64,000 nucleotides of DNA from the NCBI RefSeq assembly GCF_023053635.1, contig NC_086180.1:89133447-89197446 (forward strand). Direction: 5' to 3'. This document shows positions 32,803 to 44,309 of this stretch, piece after piece. This DNA comes from Elgaria multicarinata webbii (taxonomy: Eukaryota > Chordata > Lepidosauria > Squamata > Anguidae). Numbering within the stretch: the first letter of the stretch is position 1; each line of letters begins with the position of its first letter. The position numbers and the translations under genes were made by a program. The notes below the pieces were generated by a model. That model worked only from the letters and a program-made list of their open reading frames with translations. It ran no database searches and was not told the DNA's origin.

Positions 32803-33163
32803 AAACCTATGGTTTACAAAACAATGTTAAAGGCTCTACAGTTTTCAACCAAACTCCAAAAAGCAGGGAAATTGGGAGTTAAGGCTCACAGGCCTATAAC
32901 GCCACATCCTCCTTAAGGAGGTAGAAAGTGCCAGTGAAATTCTCATTCTCCCAAAGCAGATATAAACCATGAGGACAGGATGGGGAATAGGATATGCAGA
33001 GGTGACTGTGGGGTTGTGGAAAACTGATGATGAACAACTTAGGGCTACCTACTTCTCTTTTTTTGTTTAGAGCAGCCCTTCCCCAACCTGGTGCCCTCCA
33101 AAGGTGTTGGACTACAACTCCCATCATTGCAAGTCAGTATGTCCCATGGTCAGGAAAGCTGGG
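32803..33163 (+). repeat. Left arm of a long inverted duplication
   Basis: About 255 bp (32803-33058) matches the complement of 34098-34345 with few differences, for example AACTCCAAAAAGCAGGGAAA and CATGAGGACAGGATGG. It continues as GTTTAGAGCAGCCC and the foldback repeat (33068-33163), which match the complement of 33945-34036. The spacer between the arms is about 0.8 kb. Confidence 0.88.
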
Positions 33164-33944
33164 ACAGCAGGATAGGAAACCCTGTTCTATATCCTTACCA
33201 AATATAGGGGCTGCGCAATATTTTTTTCTCACACACATTTCTCATAGAGCAGCACGATTGATAACAGAAGGGGCACTATTTATTGGAGATGTAGAACCAG
33301 AGCAAGGGCTGGTACTTTCAGCTTTTGGTAAATACCCTACCCTTCAAAGAACCAATGTTTTTTTCTTAAAATGTGTTCATACAAAATATACTGTTCACTC
33401 CCCACAATCCCTCCACAATACATCGTCTCATCAGAGTGACAGAGGAACAGAAAAAGATTAGTTTGGGTGTCTTGAACTCCTTTCAGATGAGATTAGTTTG
33501 CAATCCTATACCACTTGGGGGGAAGCCCTAGTAAACTCAGTGGCACTGGCTTCTGAGAAGACATGTATAGGATCCAAGTATAAACCATCCTTCTCCAGCC
33601 TAGTACTCTCCAGATGTGCTGCGCTGCAACTTCCATTTTATGGTGAGGACAAAAATCATTTTCATCAATAGTTTTTAAAATAATCCTTCCTTACACATGA
33701 ATCTATTAGGTGGTAGCTCTGCCTTTGATCTCACACTGCTGAACACATAAGAAAAATCCTCTGCGGTTACAGCATTTGCAGCATTCTTGATCACTGTCCA
33801 TGCTGACAGAGACTTTTATGAGTTGAATGCCAAAACATCTAGAGAGCTACATTTTGCCTGCCCTTGCTCTAGAACAGCATTCCCCGATCAGTTTTCCAGA
33901 ACCCCACAGTCACCTCTCCACATGTTTGAGAGTACAAGTCGCAG

Positions 33945-34345
33945 CATTCCTGTCCATGGGACATACTGACTTGCAATGATGGGAGTTGTAGTCCAACACC
34001 TTTGGAGGGCACCAGGTTGGGAAAGGGCTGCTCTAAACTGCCCAGAGAGCTCCGGCTATTGGGCGGTATAGAAATGTAATAAATAAATAAACAATAAAAG
34101 AGAAGTAGGTGGCCCTAAGTTGTTCGTCATCAGTTTTCCACAACCCCACAGTCACCTCTGCATATCCTATTCTCCATCCTGTCCTCATGGTTTATATCTG
34201 CTTTGGGAGAATGAGAATTTCACTGGCTCTTTCTGCCTCCTTAGGGAGGATGTGGCATTATAGGCCTGTGAGCCTTAACTCCCAATTTCCCTGCTTTTTG
34301 GAGTTTGGTTGAAAACTGTAGAGCCTTTAACGTTGTTTTGTAAAC
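33945..34345 (-). repeat. Right arm of the long inverted duplication
   Basis: Complement of the left arm, with an L2 3' tail (34036-34097) that the left arm lacks. In the left arm the corresponding junction CTCTTTTTTTGTTTAGAGC looks like a deletion between two GTTTA words, so both arms once had the L2 tail. The phrase CCCCACAGTCACCTCT occurs in the arm (34141) and again outside it (33902), showing a further local copying event. Confidence 0.85.
34036..34097 (+). mobile_element. L2 LINE 3' tail inside the right arm
   Basis: GCCCAGAGAGCTCCGGCTAT then TGGGCGGTATAGAAATGTAA and (ATAA)n match the L2 end at 1560-1620. Confidence 0.9.
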
Positions 34346-34365
34346 CGTAAGTTTTTTTTAATTGA

Positions 34366-34527
<162 letters not shown>

Positions 34528-34786
34528 TAAAAAATTTAAATTATGACACTATAGTGTAATTATTTAAAAAATTACACTAAAATTTATAATTTTTACTATA
34601 TTGACATTAAAGAATCCACTTAAACCAAGGATCAGAGTATCTAGGATTTTTCATATAACTGCTTGATAACCCACATATCACATAACTTCCAGATGAAAGG
34701 CATCACCAAATGTTGCTTCTTTGCTCGTATTTTCTTGCTATGTCAATAACTGGAGATCATTGTTAACAACACATTTAGGTATTTAT

Positions 34787-34960
34787 TGCAGAGCTTTGGC
34801 TATGGGGCGGTATATCAATAATAAATAAATACACCCAGGCTATGGGGTGGTATATAAATGTAATTCCTTATGCCCCCCCCCTTTCCCGGCTTTCCCTTAG
34901 CCTACACTACCTCACAAGGTCGTTGTGAGGATAAAATGAAGAGGAGGATAAAGAGGACTA
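34787..34960 (+). mobile_element. L2-tail and SINE fragments
   Basis: Two L2-tail-like pieces (GCAGAGCTTTGGCTATGGGG with ATAAATAAAT; GGCTATGGGGTGGTATATAA) are followed by CTACCTCACAAGGTCGTTGT then GAGGATAAAATGAAGAGG, the 3' body of the squamate tRNA-SINE seen at 46426. Confidence 0.55.
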
Positions 34961-36330
34961 CATACCCTGGACTACTGCAACTACTGAGGGGCATTGAATT
35001 CTATGATTCTGTGAATCTAAGTCTACAGCAACTGGAGGGTGCCAGGTTGTAGCAAAAACTAGGTCCCTTAACCATTTCTCTGGTGTGAAGTAATGTTTTG
35101 GGTATAAGATTCATGGATGTACATTTTAGAAAATGTTTTCCTTTCGTACAAACATAAAGCAGCAGATTTAGCTTATAAGGAGCAGGTACACAGAGAAAGG
35201 AAAATATTTTCTTCCTTCACACCAGAATTTTTTTTAAAGAGACCTATATCTGTGTTCAAATTCAAAACACACACACACACACACACACAAATCTATAAAA
35301 GAAAGCTTAAAATGTAGTTCAGCATCTTTTAAAGAAACACACACTACCTGAGGAAGTTTAAACTCATGGCAGATAGGCCAGGGTTAACCTCCTCTCATTC
35401 CTAGTTTAAAAATATTTCTTTCCATAAAGTTTAAACTTTAAGAGGCTTGGGTGAGCAACTGCCACCCCAAAGGAAAGTTTGCCATATATTCTTTACTTTG
35501 AATTAAGAAGCATGCACCAGCACTTCAAACACACACCTCCCTCTTCACAATCACAGACACACAACAAAGTCAATCAAACCCCTACCTGAGCCAGCCAGGT
35601 TTTCTTTTTCCTTGGAAGCCAGGGAAGGGCCTCCCTCCAAGCCAAGCAAGGCAGATAGTTTCTCTCTCCCTCCCTGGCCTCCACAGCACTGTGGGAAAGG
35701 AGAGGACCCAGACAGGGCCTTGGCTTATCTGCAGAAGGAAATGGCTCCTAAATAAGCCAGGCGGCCATCTTATTTCAGCCAGGCAGCCATCTTATTTTCA
35801 ACATTCCAATCTATTTGAGACAGGAGGGAGAGGGGAGAGCGACACTACTGAGCATGCTCCATTTAGGAGTTATGAGTCTACTCACTTTAATGGGGCAAAG
35901 AAATGTTAATTAAAAAACAATGGAAACAAATTTTGAAAAAAGAAAAGCCATTCCACCAACTAGAAGGACAGGGGGACAAGATCCCACCACTGGTTTGAAG
36001 GGTAAGGGTCCGAATTCGCAGCTTTTAGTGAGCAAAAAAATTGTCGCCACCCGGAAATAGAAAGCCATTTTGAGCCAGAGAAGTTTTCCCCATTTTCGTA
36101 CTTTGAACTGCCATCCTGCCCTCAATATTTCACAAATCTTCTTGAAGCGCACAGGGTATGTAAAACCAGCATTTCTTTCTGGTAGGTCTCCATTTCAGAA
36201 AGATTGGTGAAACATTTTCCATTTTATGAACATCAGAATGACCCACCCCCAATTTCGCCCTTAACATGGTGGAATGCTCTTTTCACTGATCGCCTATAAC
36301 ACAGGGAAGGAAACACTCCCGTGTTTCCCT
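34961..36330. other. Rest of the CR1-splitting insertion
   Basis: Contains an (AC)n run at 35266-35289 and a GC-richer patch (35580-36160). No coding feature recognised. Confidence 0.4.
35266..35289. repeat. (AC)n microsatellite
   Basis: Twelve dinucleotide units. Confidence 0.95.
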
Positions 36331-36455
36331 GTAATATCTTGACTTCAGCAAAGCTTTTGACAAAGTGCCCCATGATATTCAGATTAACAAACTATCTAAA
36401 AGTGGGCTAGATGGAACAACTATTAGGTGGATCCACAGTTGGCTACAGAATAATA
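36331..36455 (+). mobile_element. CR1 LINE ORF2, right part of the split copy
   Basis: Encodes LDFSKAFDKVPHDIQINKLS and GLDGTTIRWIHSWLQ, the catalytic FDKVPHD block and the next helix of CR1 RT, continuing directly from 32788. Confidence 0.88.
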
Positions 36456-36993
36456 ATGCATCCTTTTTTCTCAGGAAATAATATTTATTCTATTATGCTT
36501 CTCTTTATAAAGCTGCTGAGGTGTAGTAATTAAGAGTATGTGCCAGGTTCATATTTCAGCTATCAATGAACTCCATGTTAGGTCACTGTTTTATGTTGGA
36601 GGAAGAGGGAAATGTACATGGAACTAGAATTCTGAATTTGTTTCACATTGAACATGAGGCTGATGAAAAGTAATACATGTGGATTACTTTTCTCCACTAA
36701 ATTGAATGAGGAAACCATTCTTGATTAAAGTTTCATAGGCACACAGGACATACATGCCCAGAACAGATTACAGGATGGGCGTCTGTGTGAATATTATACA
36801 TAAAACTAAGAACACTGTTGAAGTGTTTTGGGTGTGATGGGGAAAGAAATTGTAGATGGAAATCTGTGTCTTTTTTTAAAAAGCAGATTTTTAAAGATTC
36901 TTGAACTTAAAATTGTAGTTTCTCTCCTTAGGCATTAAATTTAAATTCAACAATGTATTCAAATCATTGGTCCTCTATCAAATTGAGGATGAC

Positions 36994-37048
36994 TAAACCA
37001 TGGTTTGGCATTGAATTTGAAATGTAATGTAATGCCAAACTATGATTT
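36994..37048. repeat. Short inverted repeat with AACCATGGTTTGG core
   Basis: TAAACCATGGTTTGGCATT and a near-complement (AATGCCAAACTATGATTTA) separated by about 17 bases. Resembles a short family F derivative. Confidence 0.65.
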
Positions 37049-37604
37049 AGCTAACCTCAAGCTTGTATGCTGTACTTTTTTTCTCCCTTCTCTTCACATG
37101 TTCAGATTCTCACAACTTCCTGGTTTGAGCACACCACCATTTGTTATATCCGAGTCAGCAAACTATCATTTGCACCTGAACTTGAAGCCACAATTCAAAG
37201 CCACTTATTTAATGGGTCCGTGACCATAAAATAAATGGTGGTGATGAAGCCGCTTGTTTCTTGAAACCTCTGTGTCCTGTGTTGTCTCTAACCAGACAAA
37301 CGCATATGGTCTGCAATGAGCAAGAATTCTAGATTGTTCGCTACTCTGTGTTTCTCGACTGAGAGCAGGATTGGGACATGAGAGTTCTACAACACAGGAG
37401 AAGGAGAAGTGAAATGGAAATCAGCCTCACGGAAAGCTGCAACATTATCTTCCTAGATAGTGTAAATGTTCTATGTGGTTATAAATTAAATAATGATGCA
37501 TAGTGACTTCTTAGGAAATATATGAAGTACTAATGATAAAATTAATTTAAATCAATGGTTTAAAGTAGTCATTTCTATTTTGATTGAACCCGCCTTGATT
37601 TAAA

Positions 37605-38020
37605 CCAGGTGAAGGGAACCATTTTGCCACTGAGGGCTGCATGTGGCAGTAGACCACAAGTTGGGGGGCATGTGCTAGCTGAGCTCCACCCCCCATGCAT
37701 TCAGTTCCACCCCCACCCCCAAAATTCATTCAGTTCCACCCCCTCAGTCACTGCTACACACACACGGGCTGTTTGAATGACACGACAACCCACTGGGGAC
37801 TATTTAACCCCCTGTGGCTGCCATTTAAATATGCAACCCCCGTGCGAATCTGGTAAATGTGGGTTATGCGAGGGTTGTTTAATCCTCGATTAACCTATGT
37901 TCACCAGGTTTGCATAACACAGCATCCCCATAGCGGGGGTTGCATGTGCAGCCTGGCATCCGTGAACACCATGGCTCATCATAGGTAAAGTGACCCATGA
38001 TGAGCCATGGAGTGTGGTAC
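37605..38020. other. Intron 1 repeat-like block
   Basis: Contains hAT-like wording (GGGAACCATTTTGCCACTGA, about 37616) and then GGGCTGTTTGAATGACACGA, similar to the ends of family F. No clear second end or duplication found. Confidence 0.35.
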
Positions 38021-38511
38021 GAACTCAGGCACACACACAAACACACACACACACTGACTGTCAGTGTTTCTTTGTGACTCTCCACTCCCTGGTTTTTCTC
38101 ACTGTGCTTGGAGAGGAAGCTGCTGCACTCCACTTTACTCCATTGTTTCTCTCTCAAAAGTAAGATATTTGAGGGAGGAACCACAGAGAGCAACAGCATT
38201 GTTTGCCACTCACAAGAATATTGAAATCACAGATGACACTGGGCTAGAGTGGCAAAAGGGTCCCTTTTAGGCCCCAGAGGCTCAGAAGCGAGAAAGAAAT
38301 GTGAGAAAGGGAATGGCGGGGTGGGGACATGCTAGGGCACCTGTGGGCCACTTGTGAGACCCCCTTTCCGAGGTCTGCATGTGAGCTGCAGGTTACTTTA
38401 AACCAATCCACCCAGTTTTGAAATTAGAAAACTAATACTTAGAGCCTAGAACATTTTAAATTGTTTTTATTAACATAAACTTTGCTTTAAAAATGTTCTC
38501 TCCCAATACAG

Positions 38512-38642
38512 ATCTTTCACTGTTGAGATTCATCAATGCAGAGCTAACAAGGGGTTACTTCCTTGAACACAATGAAGCAAAGTACACAGAAAGGAGAGAG
38601 AGAGTGTACACGTGCATGCGAATACCAAGAGAATTGGAAAAG
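38512..38642 (+). CDS. TAPT1: TAPT1 exon 2
   Basis: Acceptor CCAATACAG at 38503-38511, donor GTAATT at 38643. With the last base of exon 1 it codes residues 91-134: DLSLLRFINAELTRGYFLEH, NEAKYTERRERVYTCMRIPR and ELEK. This is the highly conserved juxtamembrane start of the TAPT1 domain and is nearly identical to mammalian TAPT1 as I recall it. Phase 1 in, phase 0 out. Confidence 0.96.
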
Positions 38643-39985
38643 GTAATTTTTCTCAGCATTCTACTTGGATTTATAAATGCAAAATTTGACTGTATTAAAA
38701 AAAAATCCAAAACATGCATTTTAGTGAAAACATCTTTTATTGCAGAAATAATTTACTGCGTTTACTTTTCTTTGATTTATATAATTTGAGGCGTTATTCT
38801 GTTTTCACCCCCTTGTGGTCACTCTGGTTTTCAGTTTGCCTTATGTATGTTGATAGCAGAATTGAATATGTAGGCTCAGCTCCAAAGAAGTGAGATGTGT
38901 GGGCTGGAGAACAGCATGTGCAGCCAGGGCTTCAGTTGTTGTTTTTTCTGCAGCAGTTCCACTGCCAAAGAGAAAAGCAGTGATCCATTTTTAAAAAGCG
39001 GCTTGTCTCTGGCAGTGGGAAGTGCCACAAAAAAGCCATGATGGTTGAAACCACAAATAAACAATTCCAAAAAGCCAACAGTCTTTTGCCAGCTGTTGTG
39101 TGTGTATTCTGTTTCTAGCCTAGGACATACACTATTGGGAACCCTTTTAAATTGCTCATGGCAGATAATTTGTATCTCTACTGAGTTGTACGACAGTGGT
39201 GCTGCAAGATAATTTTGGACTCTGGACTTAAGAAAACAAAGAGCAAACTGTGGAAGAAAAGGCTACCCTCCCTACTAGTGTGCTAAGGGGGTGGGTCCTA
39301 AGGTTTCCTAGCAACTGCAAGTCTATTGAACTCAGCGGGAAGAAGGCTTGTATTGAGGCAGATGTTGGCAATTGGAGCAGCTGTAAAGATCTGGGGCATA
39401 GCTCAGAAGATCCGAGGCCTCTGCCCAGCTGGGCCACTCCTTAATACCACTGGCTGTAATGCCGTTTTTATCCTGAAAGCTTGCTGAAAATTCACTTCTA
39501 TTTTTATCTTGTTTCACTTCGTTTTATTGCCATCTGAAATATATACAAAATGGTTGACATCATTGTTTTTGAAATAGACAGCCTATACATTTATGCTTAC
39601 CCGTTATTGGGTTTTGTCCAGGTACATTTTAACCTTTGCTCTACAAGATATTGTTTATAACAAAACACCGCACACTACTAGGTCGATCATTGGGTTCATG
39701 AACCTTCTGGTTTAACAAATATAAAAATGCAAATAACCTGTCTTGGATTTGTGAGAGTAAATACCATCAGAATTTAGAGACTCCAGGAATTCATTATGCC
39801 CAGCAGGAATGTTTGTTGTTTGGCTACATACAAACACATATTGTTTCTCTTCTAATGATAAGAGGCAGAACATTGAAACCAGCTTCATTCTTGTGCTACT
39901 GCAAAATTATTTATACCGTCTCATCCTGTAGATATTTACTTGGTAGTAAGTTCCATTGTATTCAATCTGGCTTGATCCCAACTAT
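38643..39985. other. TAPT1 intron 2 sequence, nothing recognised
   Basis: No supported repeat or RNA in this part. Confidence 0.5.
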
Positions 39986-40219
39986 GGCCTAGTCTACACC
40001 AAGCAGGATATTGCAGTATGAAAGCGGTATATAAAAGGCAGGAGCCGCACTACTGCTTTATAGCGGTATTGAAGTACACTGACAACTGTTGGGGCCCATT
40101 GACACATACCATATACCACTTTCATACCACTATATCCTGCTTGGTGTGGCTCCTGCCTTTTATATACCGCTTTCATACTGCTTTCATAGTGCAATATCCT
40201 GCTAGGTGTAGATTAGGAC
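39986..40219. mobile_element. MITE family C copy 2 (234 bp)
   Basis: Left end GGCCTAGTCTACACCAAGC; complement of the right end GTCCTAATCTACACCTAGC. Flanks TAT and TAA differ at one base. Same body as 9756-9980, including GAAAGCGGTATATAAAAGG in both orientations. Confidence 0.88.
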
Positions 40220-40284
40220 TAAGTGTGTATAGGATGGAGCCTGTAAGAGGGTGTCAGCAATGAGCAAACCCTGATGTTCTAGTC

Positions 40285-40585
40285 CAGCGGTTCTCAACCT
40301 GTGGGTCGGGACCCCTTTGGGGGTCGAATGACCCTTTCACAGGGGTCGCCTAAGACCATTGGAAAACACATATTTCCGATGGTTTAGGAAACTGTATTGA
40401 CTGAACTATGTCATGTATCATCTTTTTTGTATTACTAAAGCTATTGTTATGTATTATTTTCATTAGCAAACCATCCCATGACAATGGATCGTGTAGAGAA
40501 CAAAAATAATTTTATGGTTGGGGGTCACCACAACATGAGGAACTGTATTAAAGGGTCGCGGCATTAGGAAGGTTTAGAACTACTG
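40285..40585. mobile_element. SPIN/URR1-like hAT MITE (301 bp)
   Basis: Begins CAGCGGTTCTCAACCTGTGG and ends with the complement of CAGTAGTTCTAAACCTTCC. It has a perfect 8-bp duplication, TTCTAGTC (40277-40284 and 40586-40593). The GGGGGTCGAATGACCCTTTC and CCTAAGACCATTGGAAAAC segments match what I know of the SPIN (SPace INvaders)/URR1 hAT-Charlie group, known for horizontal transfer among tetrapods. Confidence 0.85.
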
Positions 40586-40593
40586 TTCTAGTC

Positions 40594-41672
40594 AGTTTGC
40601 TATGCTCTTTACAAATATATGCTGATAGGGTAAGAGTTGCAGCTGACATTTTGTGAGATAAACCTGGAATGCCATAGCAAAAGGACATGCATGCTGTCAT
40701 ACAAAGATTGTGTATTACTTTTAGTATTTATTCTTTGACAAGTATGCCAATATGACTGACTAGTACTAGAAGAACTGAAGTTGAGAAATTAGTTGGAAAG
40801 GAAGGGGCTGCAATGCAGATATCTCTAGAACAGAAAGAATACTTTGCCAATATTTGAACGCTTGAAATAGAAACTTTTTATTAAAATATATAGAGTGAGA
40901 TCAATTCCCATGAAAACTACTGATTAGAGAAGCTTTTAGTGGACATGATGGGCAGCCAAACTCTTTTCTATTGTCTGCTTGTGAAAAGGAAAGAACATCT
41001 CTTCCAGAAAATGTCTTTTCAAAATCAAGAAACAAATGCCATTTGACATTGGAAAAAAGATTGTCAACAGAAAGTGGAAAGGACTGAAGCAGATGAAAAA
41101 ATTGAGGTGACTAAATAGTATAAATATCAAACCTATTTTGAAATGATAGGGTGAGGAAAGCTATATAATTTTCTTCCCTTTTTTTAGGATGAAACAAAAA
41201 GTCGAAATAGTTCACATTGCTCTGGATTTTGGGGGGTGTCAACCTTTGAAAACTGATCAAATTCCTTTTAACTTAATTGTCAGAATCTTTATGTTTTCAA
41301 AACCTGAGTAAAGTTGATTTTATCAATTGATGGAGGATAATTTCTGATTTACTGAACAAAATGTGTCAATTTGTAGGAAAGACTACTTTTACTATCTTTC
41401 ATTCCTTATTGTAAACACACCAGAATCAAAATACGTTCAGCAGTGCAGGCCCAAGACATATTGCTGCCTGAGGCAAAGCCCAAGGAGTGCCCCCTGCACA
41501 CCAGGGACAACACTATTCAGACACCAGTTCTTGAGTTCATTCTCTCCCTCCCTCCGCCCCAGCTATTCTTTCTGATGCTGCAATCCTGTGCACACTTAAA
41601 TCGGAGTAAATCCCATCAAACTCAGGTGTAGGATTGCTCTGCCTTTCCAATCCCATGTCCCCCCCCCCCCAC

Positions 41673-41678
<6 letters not shown>
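40594..41678. other. TAPT1 intron 2 sequence
   Basis: Contains a degenerate palindromic phrase around CAATCCTGTGCACACTTAAA (41581) and GTGTAGGATTG (41626), a common reptile foldback repeat. Otherwise unassigned. Confidence 0.4.

Positions 41679-41743
<65 letters not shown>
41679..41743. repeat. Compound microsatellite (CT)n(CA)n
   Basis: About 21 CT units followed by about 11 CA units, preceded by a poly-C run at 41659-41670. The frames across it are artefacts. Confidence 0.96.
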
Positions 41744-42029
41744 CTTCCTTCCTGCAATTCCTAAGTGTTGGGACTGTGAAGAGAAAAGAAAGAAAGAAAA
41801 AACAGAAACGAGACAGGATGGGGGAGGGGTAGTTTATGGATCGGTAACTAGTTAAAGAACAGGAAGCATGTAGTAGAAACAGATGAACAGTCATGTAAGA
41901 AGTAAGTAAAATGGAACATGACAGAAGTGTATAAAAAATATGGTGTGCAAAAAAGTGAATAGGGAGTGGTTTTTCTCTTCCTTCTAATACCAAATGCCCA
42001 CGTCATCCTGTGAAGTTGAATAGGGAGTG

Positions 42030-42360
42030 ATTCAGGACAGACAGAAGGAAATACTTCTTCACACCGCAATTAATTAAACTATGGATTTTGCTACCTCGTG
42101 ATGTGATTGCCACCAACACAGATGGCTTTAAAGGGAGATTAGACAAATTCATGGAGGATAAGGCTAACATTGGCTGCTAATCATGATGGCAACATTATTA
42201 TACCTCCAGGATCAGCAGAGGCGTGACTCTGAATGGGGTTCAGGAGCAGGAGAGGACTATTGTCCTTGTTTGTGGGCTACCCAGAGACATCTGGATGGCT
42301 ATTGTGGGAAATAAGATGCTGGACTAGATAGGCCTTTAGACTGGATACGTTCTGGGTCAG
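42030..42360 (+). mobile_element. CR1/L3-like LINE 3' region
   Basis: AAGGGAGATTAGACAAATTC then ATGGAGGATAAGGCTAACAT and AGATGCTGGACTAGATAGGC are standard phrases from the 3' part of CR1/L3-type LINEs in amniotes. Confidence 0.65.
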
Positions 42361-43581
42361 TGAGGCGGGGCAGAGGGGGCATACAAGGAAGAGAAAAATA
42401 AAAACCAACCAGGAACATAAAATGGGAAGTAAATAAAGAGGAAATAGCCAGAAGCCAATCGGAGGAAGAAAGAGAAGATAAAACGAAAGAGGCAAATAAC
42501 AAAAAAAGGCCCAGGAGAGGTAGAAAACAGAAAGGGGAAAGGGGGGAAATGGGCAGGAAACATAAAGATAGTAAAGAGGAAAGGCGGTAGAAAGCAAAGG
42601 AAAGGACATAAAACAAAGACCAAAGCAACATCTGTGTGCACCATACAGAATCCCAGTGGCAGAGGCACTGCTTGCTGCTACCTTTGCCTTCCTCATCTTG
42701 ACAGCCAGGTCATTTTGGACAGGGCAGGGGTACAAGCTGGAATGCTGATTCAGAAGCAATGGGAGCGCTGTGGATGAAGCAAGATGTAATTGTTGCTCCC
42801 CTAATGTGTTACTTGAGAAAATTGGCTCACTGTGCCTAATGTTGGAGCTGGTACTATGTGCAAATTTAAAGGCTGCACACTAAATAGAAGGGAAATTTAT
42901 GCAACTGGAGTAACTACTCAAAGAAGGAGACACAGAGACTAGGGTGAGCCAATAACATTCCTTTTTGGACTTACTGGATACTCGGAGGTGTCAAAAGGGA
43001 GGAGGATAGTGACAAGCATCAGATCAACACTTAATAGGGAGAAAATTACTTTGCCAAGTGTAAGATATTGTGTCCCCCCCCCCCCTTTTTTGGGTGTGTG
43101 TGCACTTCGTTTGCACATTTTTTTTTCTTTTTCAGTGCTTCTGAATTGCATGAATGGGTTCCTCCTTTGTCTTACTATTATTTTTCCCCTGGTCCTTCAC
43201 AATTGTGTGCAAATTAGCCTATATGCATTCTATTTCTTTGTATGTTATCTGTTCCATTTTGGTGCTTCCTTTTGACAGCTGAAACATACAAGGAAATTGA
43301 CAAAGCAAGCTTACACATATTGAACAGCTGAAACTGCTCTTGCACACTTGCAAAAGACGAGATTTTTTTTAATGATCCCATTTGCACAAATTTCAAGATC
43401 CACCTCTTCCCCCATCAATTTGAGCAAATTGCCACCATTTAAAAAATGGAATTCATGTATTTGATCAACTCCCTATGAAATCCACTAGGGATGAAATGGA
43501 AACAATCCTTCGGGTTTTCACCCCCTAAAAGGAATGCTCAGTTATCTCTAAGTCTGGCCTTTACAGTGCCATCTTAAATGT
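42361..43581. other. TAPT1 intron 2 sequence
   Basis: A purine-rich strand (42360-42620) gives long pyrimidine-rich frames on the other strand, which I do not take as coding. A poly-C/poly-T run lies at 43075-43090. Nothing else recognised. Confidence 0.45.
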
Positions 43582-43920
43582 ATCATAGAATCATAGAATA
43601 GTAGAGTTGGAAGGGGCCTCTAAGGCCATCAAGTCCAACCCCTTGCTCAATGCAGGAATCCACCCTAAAGCATCCCTGACAGATGCTTGTCCAGCTGCCT
43701 CTTGAAGGCCTCTAGTGTGGGAGAGCCCGCAACCTCCCTAGGTAACTGATTCCATCGTCATACTGCTCTAACAGTCAGGAAGTTTTTCCTGACGTCCATC
43801 TGGAATGTGGCTTCCTGTAACTTGAGCCCGTTATTCCGTGTCCTGCACTCTGGGAGGATCGAGAAGAGATCCTGGGGCCCCCTCTGTGTGACAACCTTTT
43901 AAGTATTTGAAGAGTGCTCC
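43582..43920 (-). mobile_element. CR1 LINE, 3' fragment
   Basis: Complement ends in tandem ATTCTATGAT and carries the CR1 3'UTR and the [13 protein letters not shown]-terminal motif region. Confidence 0.9.
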
Positions 43921-44107
43921 AAATATTTGAAGCACCTTCCCCTTCTGGCTGGCTAGTCCAAGTTTTAGATAGTTGTAGTATATGACTGTTTGTTTTAACA
44001 TAGAGTCTCCATTCTGGTTCACTTTCTTCTGCAGTAAAGTTTGTGGGAAAGGAGTACCTGCTCCCATTTGCCTTCTTCCTTGTGTAAAATCACTGGTGTG
44101 TAATTGT

Positions 44108-44309
44108 CTGGGTTCAGACAACACGATAACGCATGATGGTTTAAATAGTCGACGATTGGTTATTTAACCCACAATAGGTTATTGTGTTGGGGAGGAGTTT
44201 TTTTAACCAACAGTTGGTTATTTGGCAGAAATAACCAATGCAAATAACCAACGTTGTGCAGAGTTGGCTATTTGAACCACCACTGGTTATCATTATGTGT
44301 GGAAGGCAT
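44108..44309. mobile_element. Family F-like MITE
   Basis: Left GGTTCAGACAACACGATAAC; complement of the right end GCCTTCCACACATAATGATA. The interior has repeated TTGGTTATTT / AAATAACCAA words in both orientations. No clear target duplication, so the ends are approximate. Confidence 0.5.

Noticed and set aside
41537-41993. Frames rich in Arg-Glu or Leu-Ser repeats
   Set aside because: Translation of the (CT)n(CA)n microsatellite.
42277-42759. Minus-strand frame of 160 residues, very rich in Leu, Phe and Pro
   Set aside because: It mirrors a purine-rich intron strand. The apparent membrane character is a composition effect and no homologous family is recognised.
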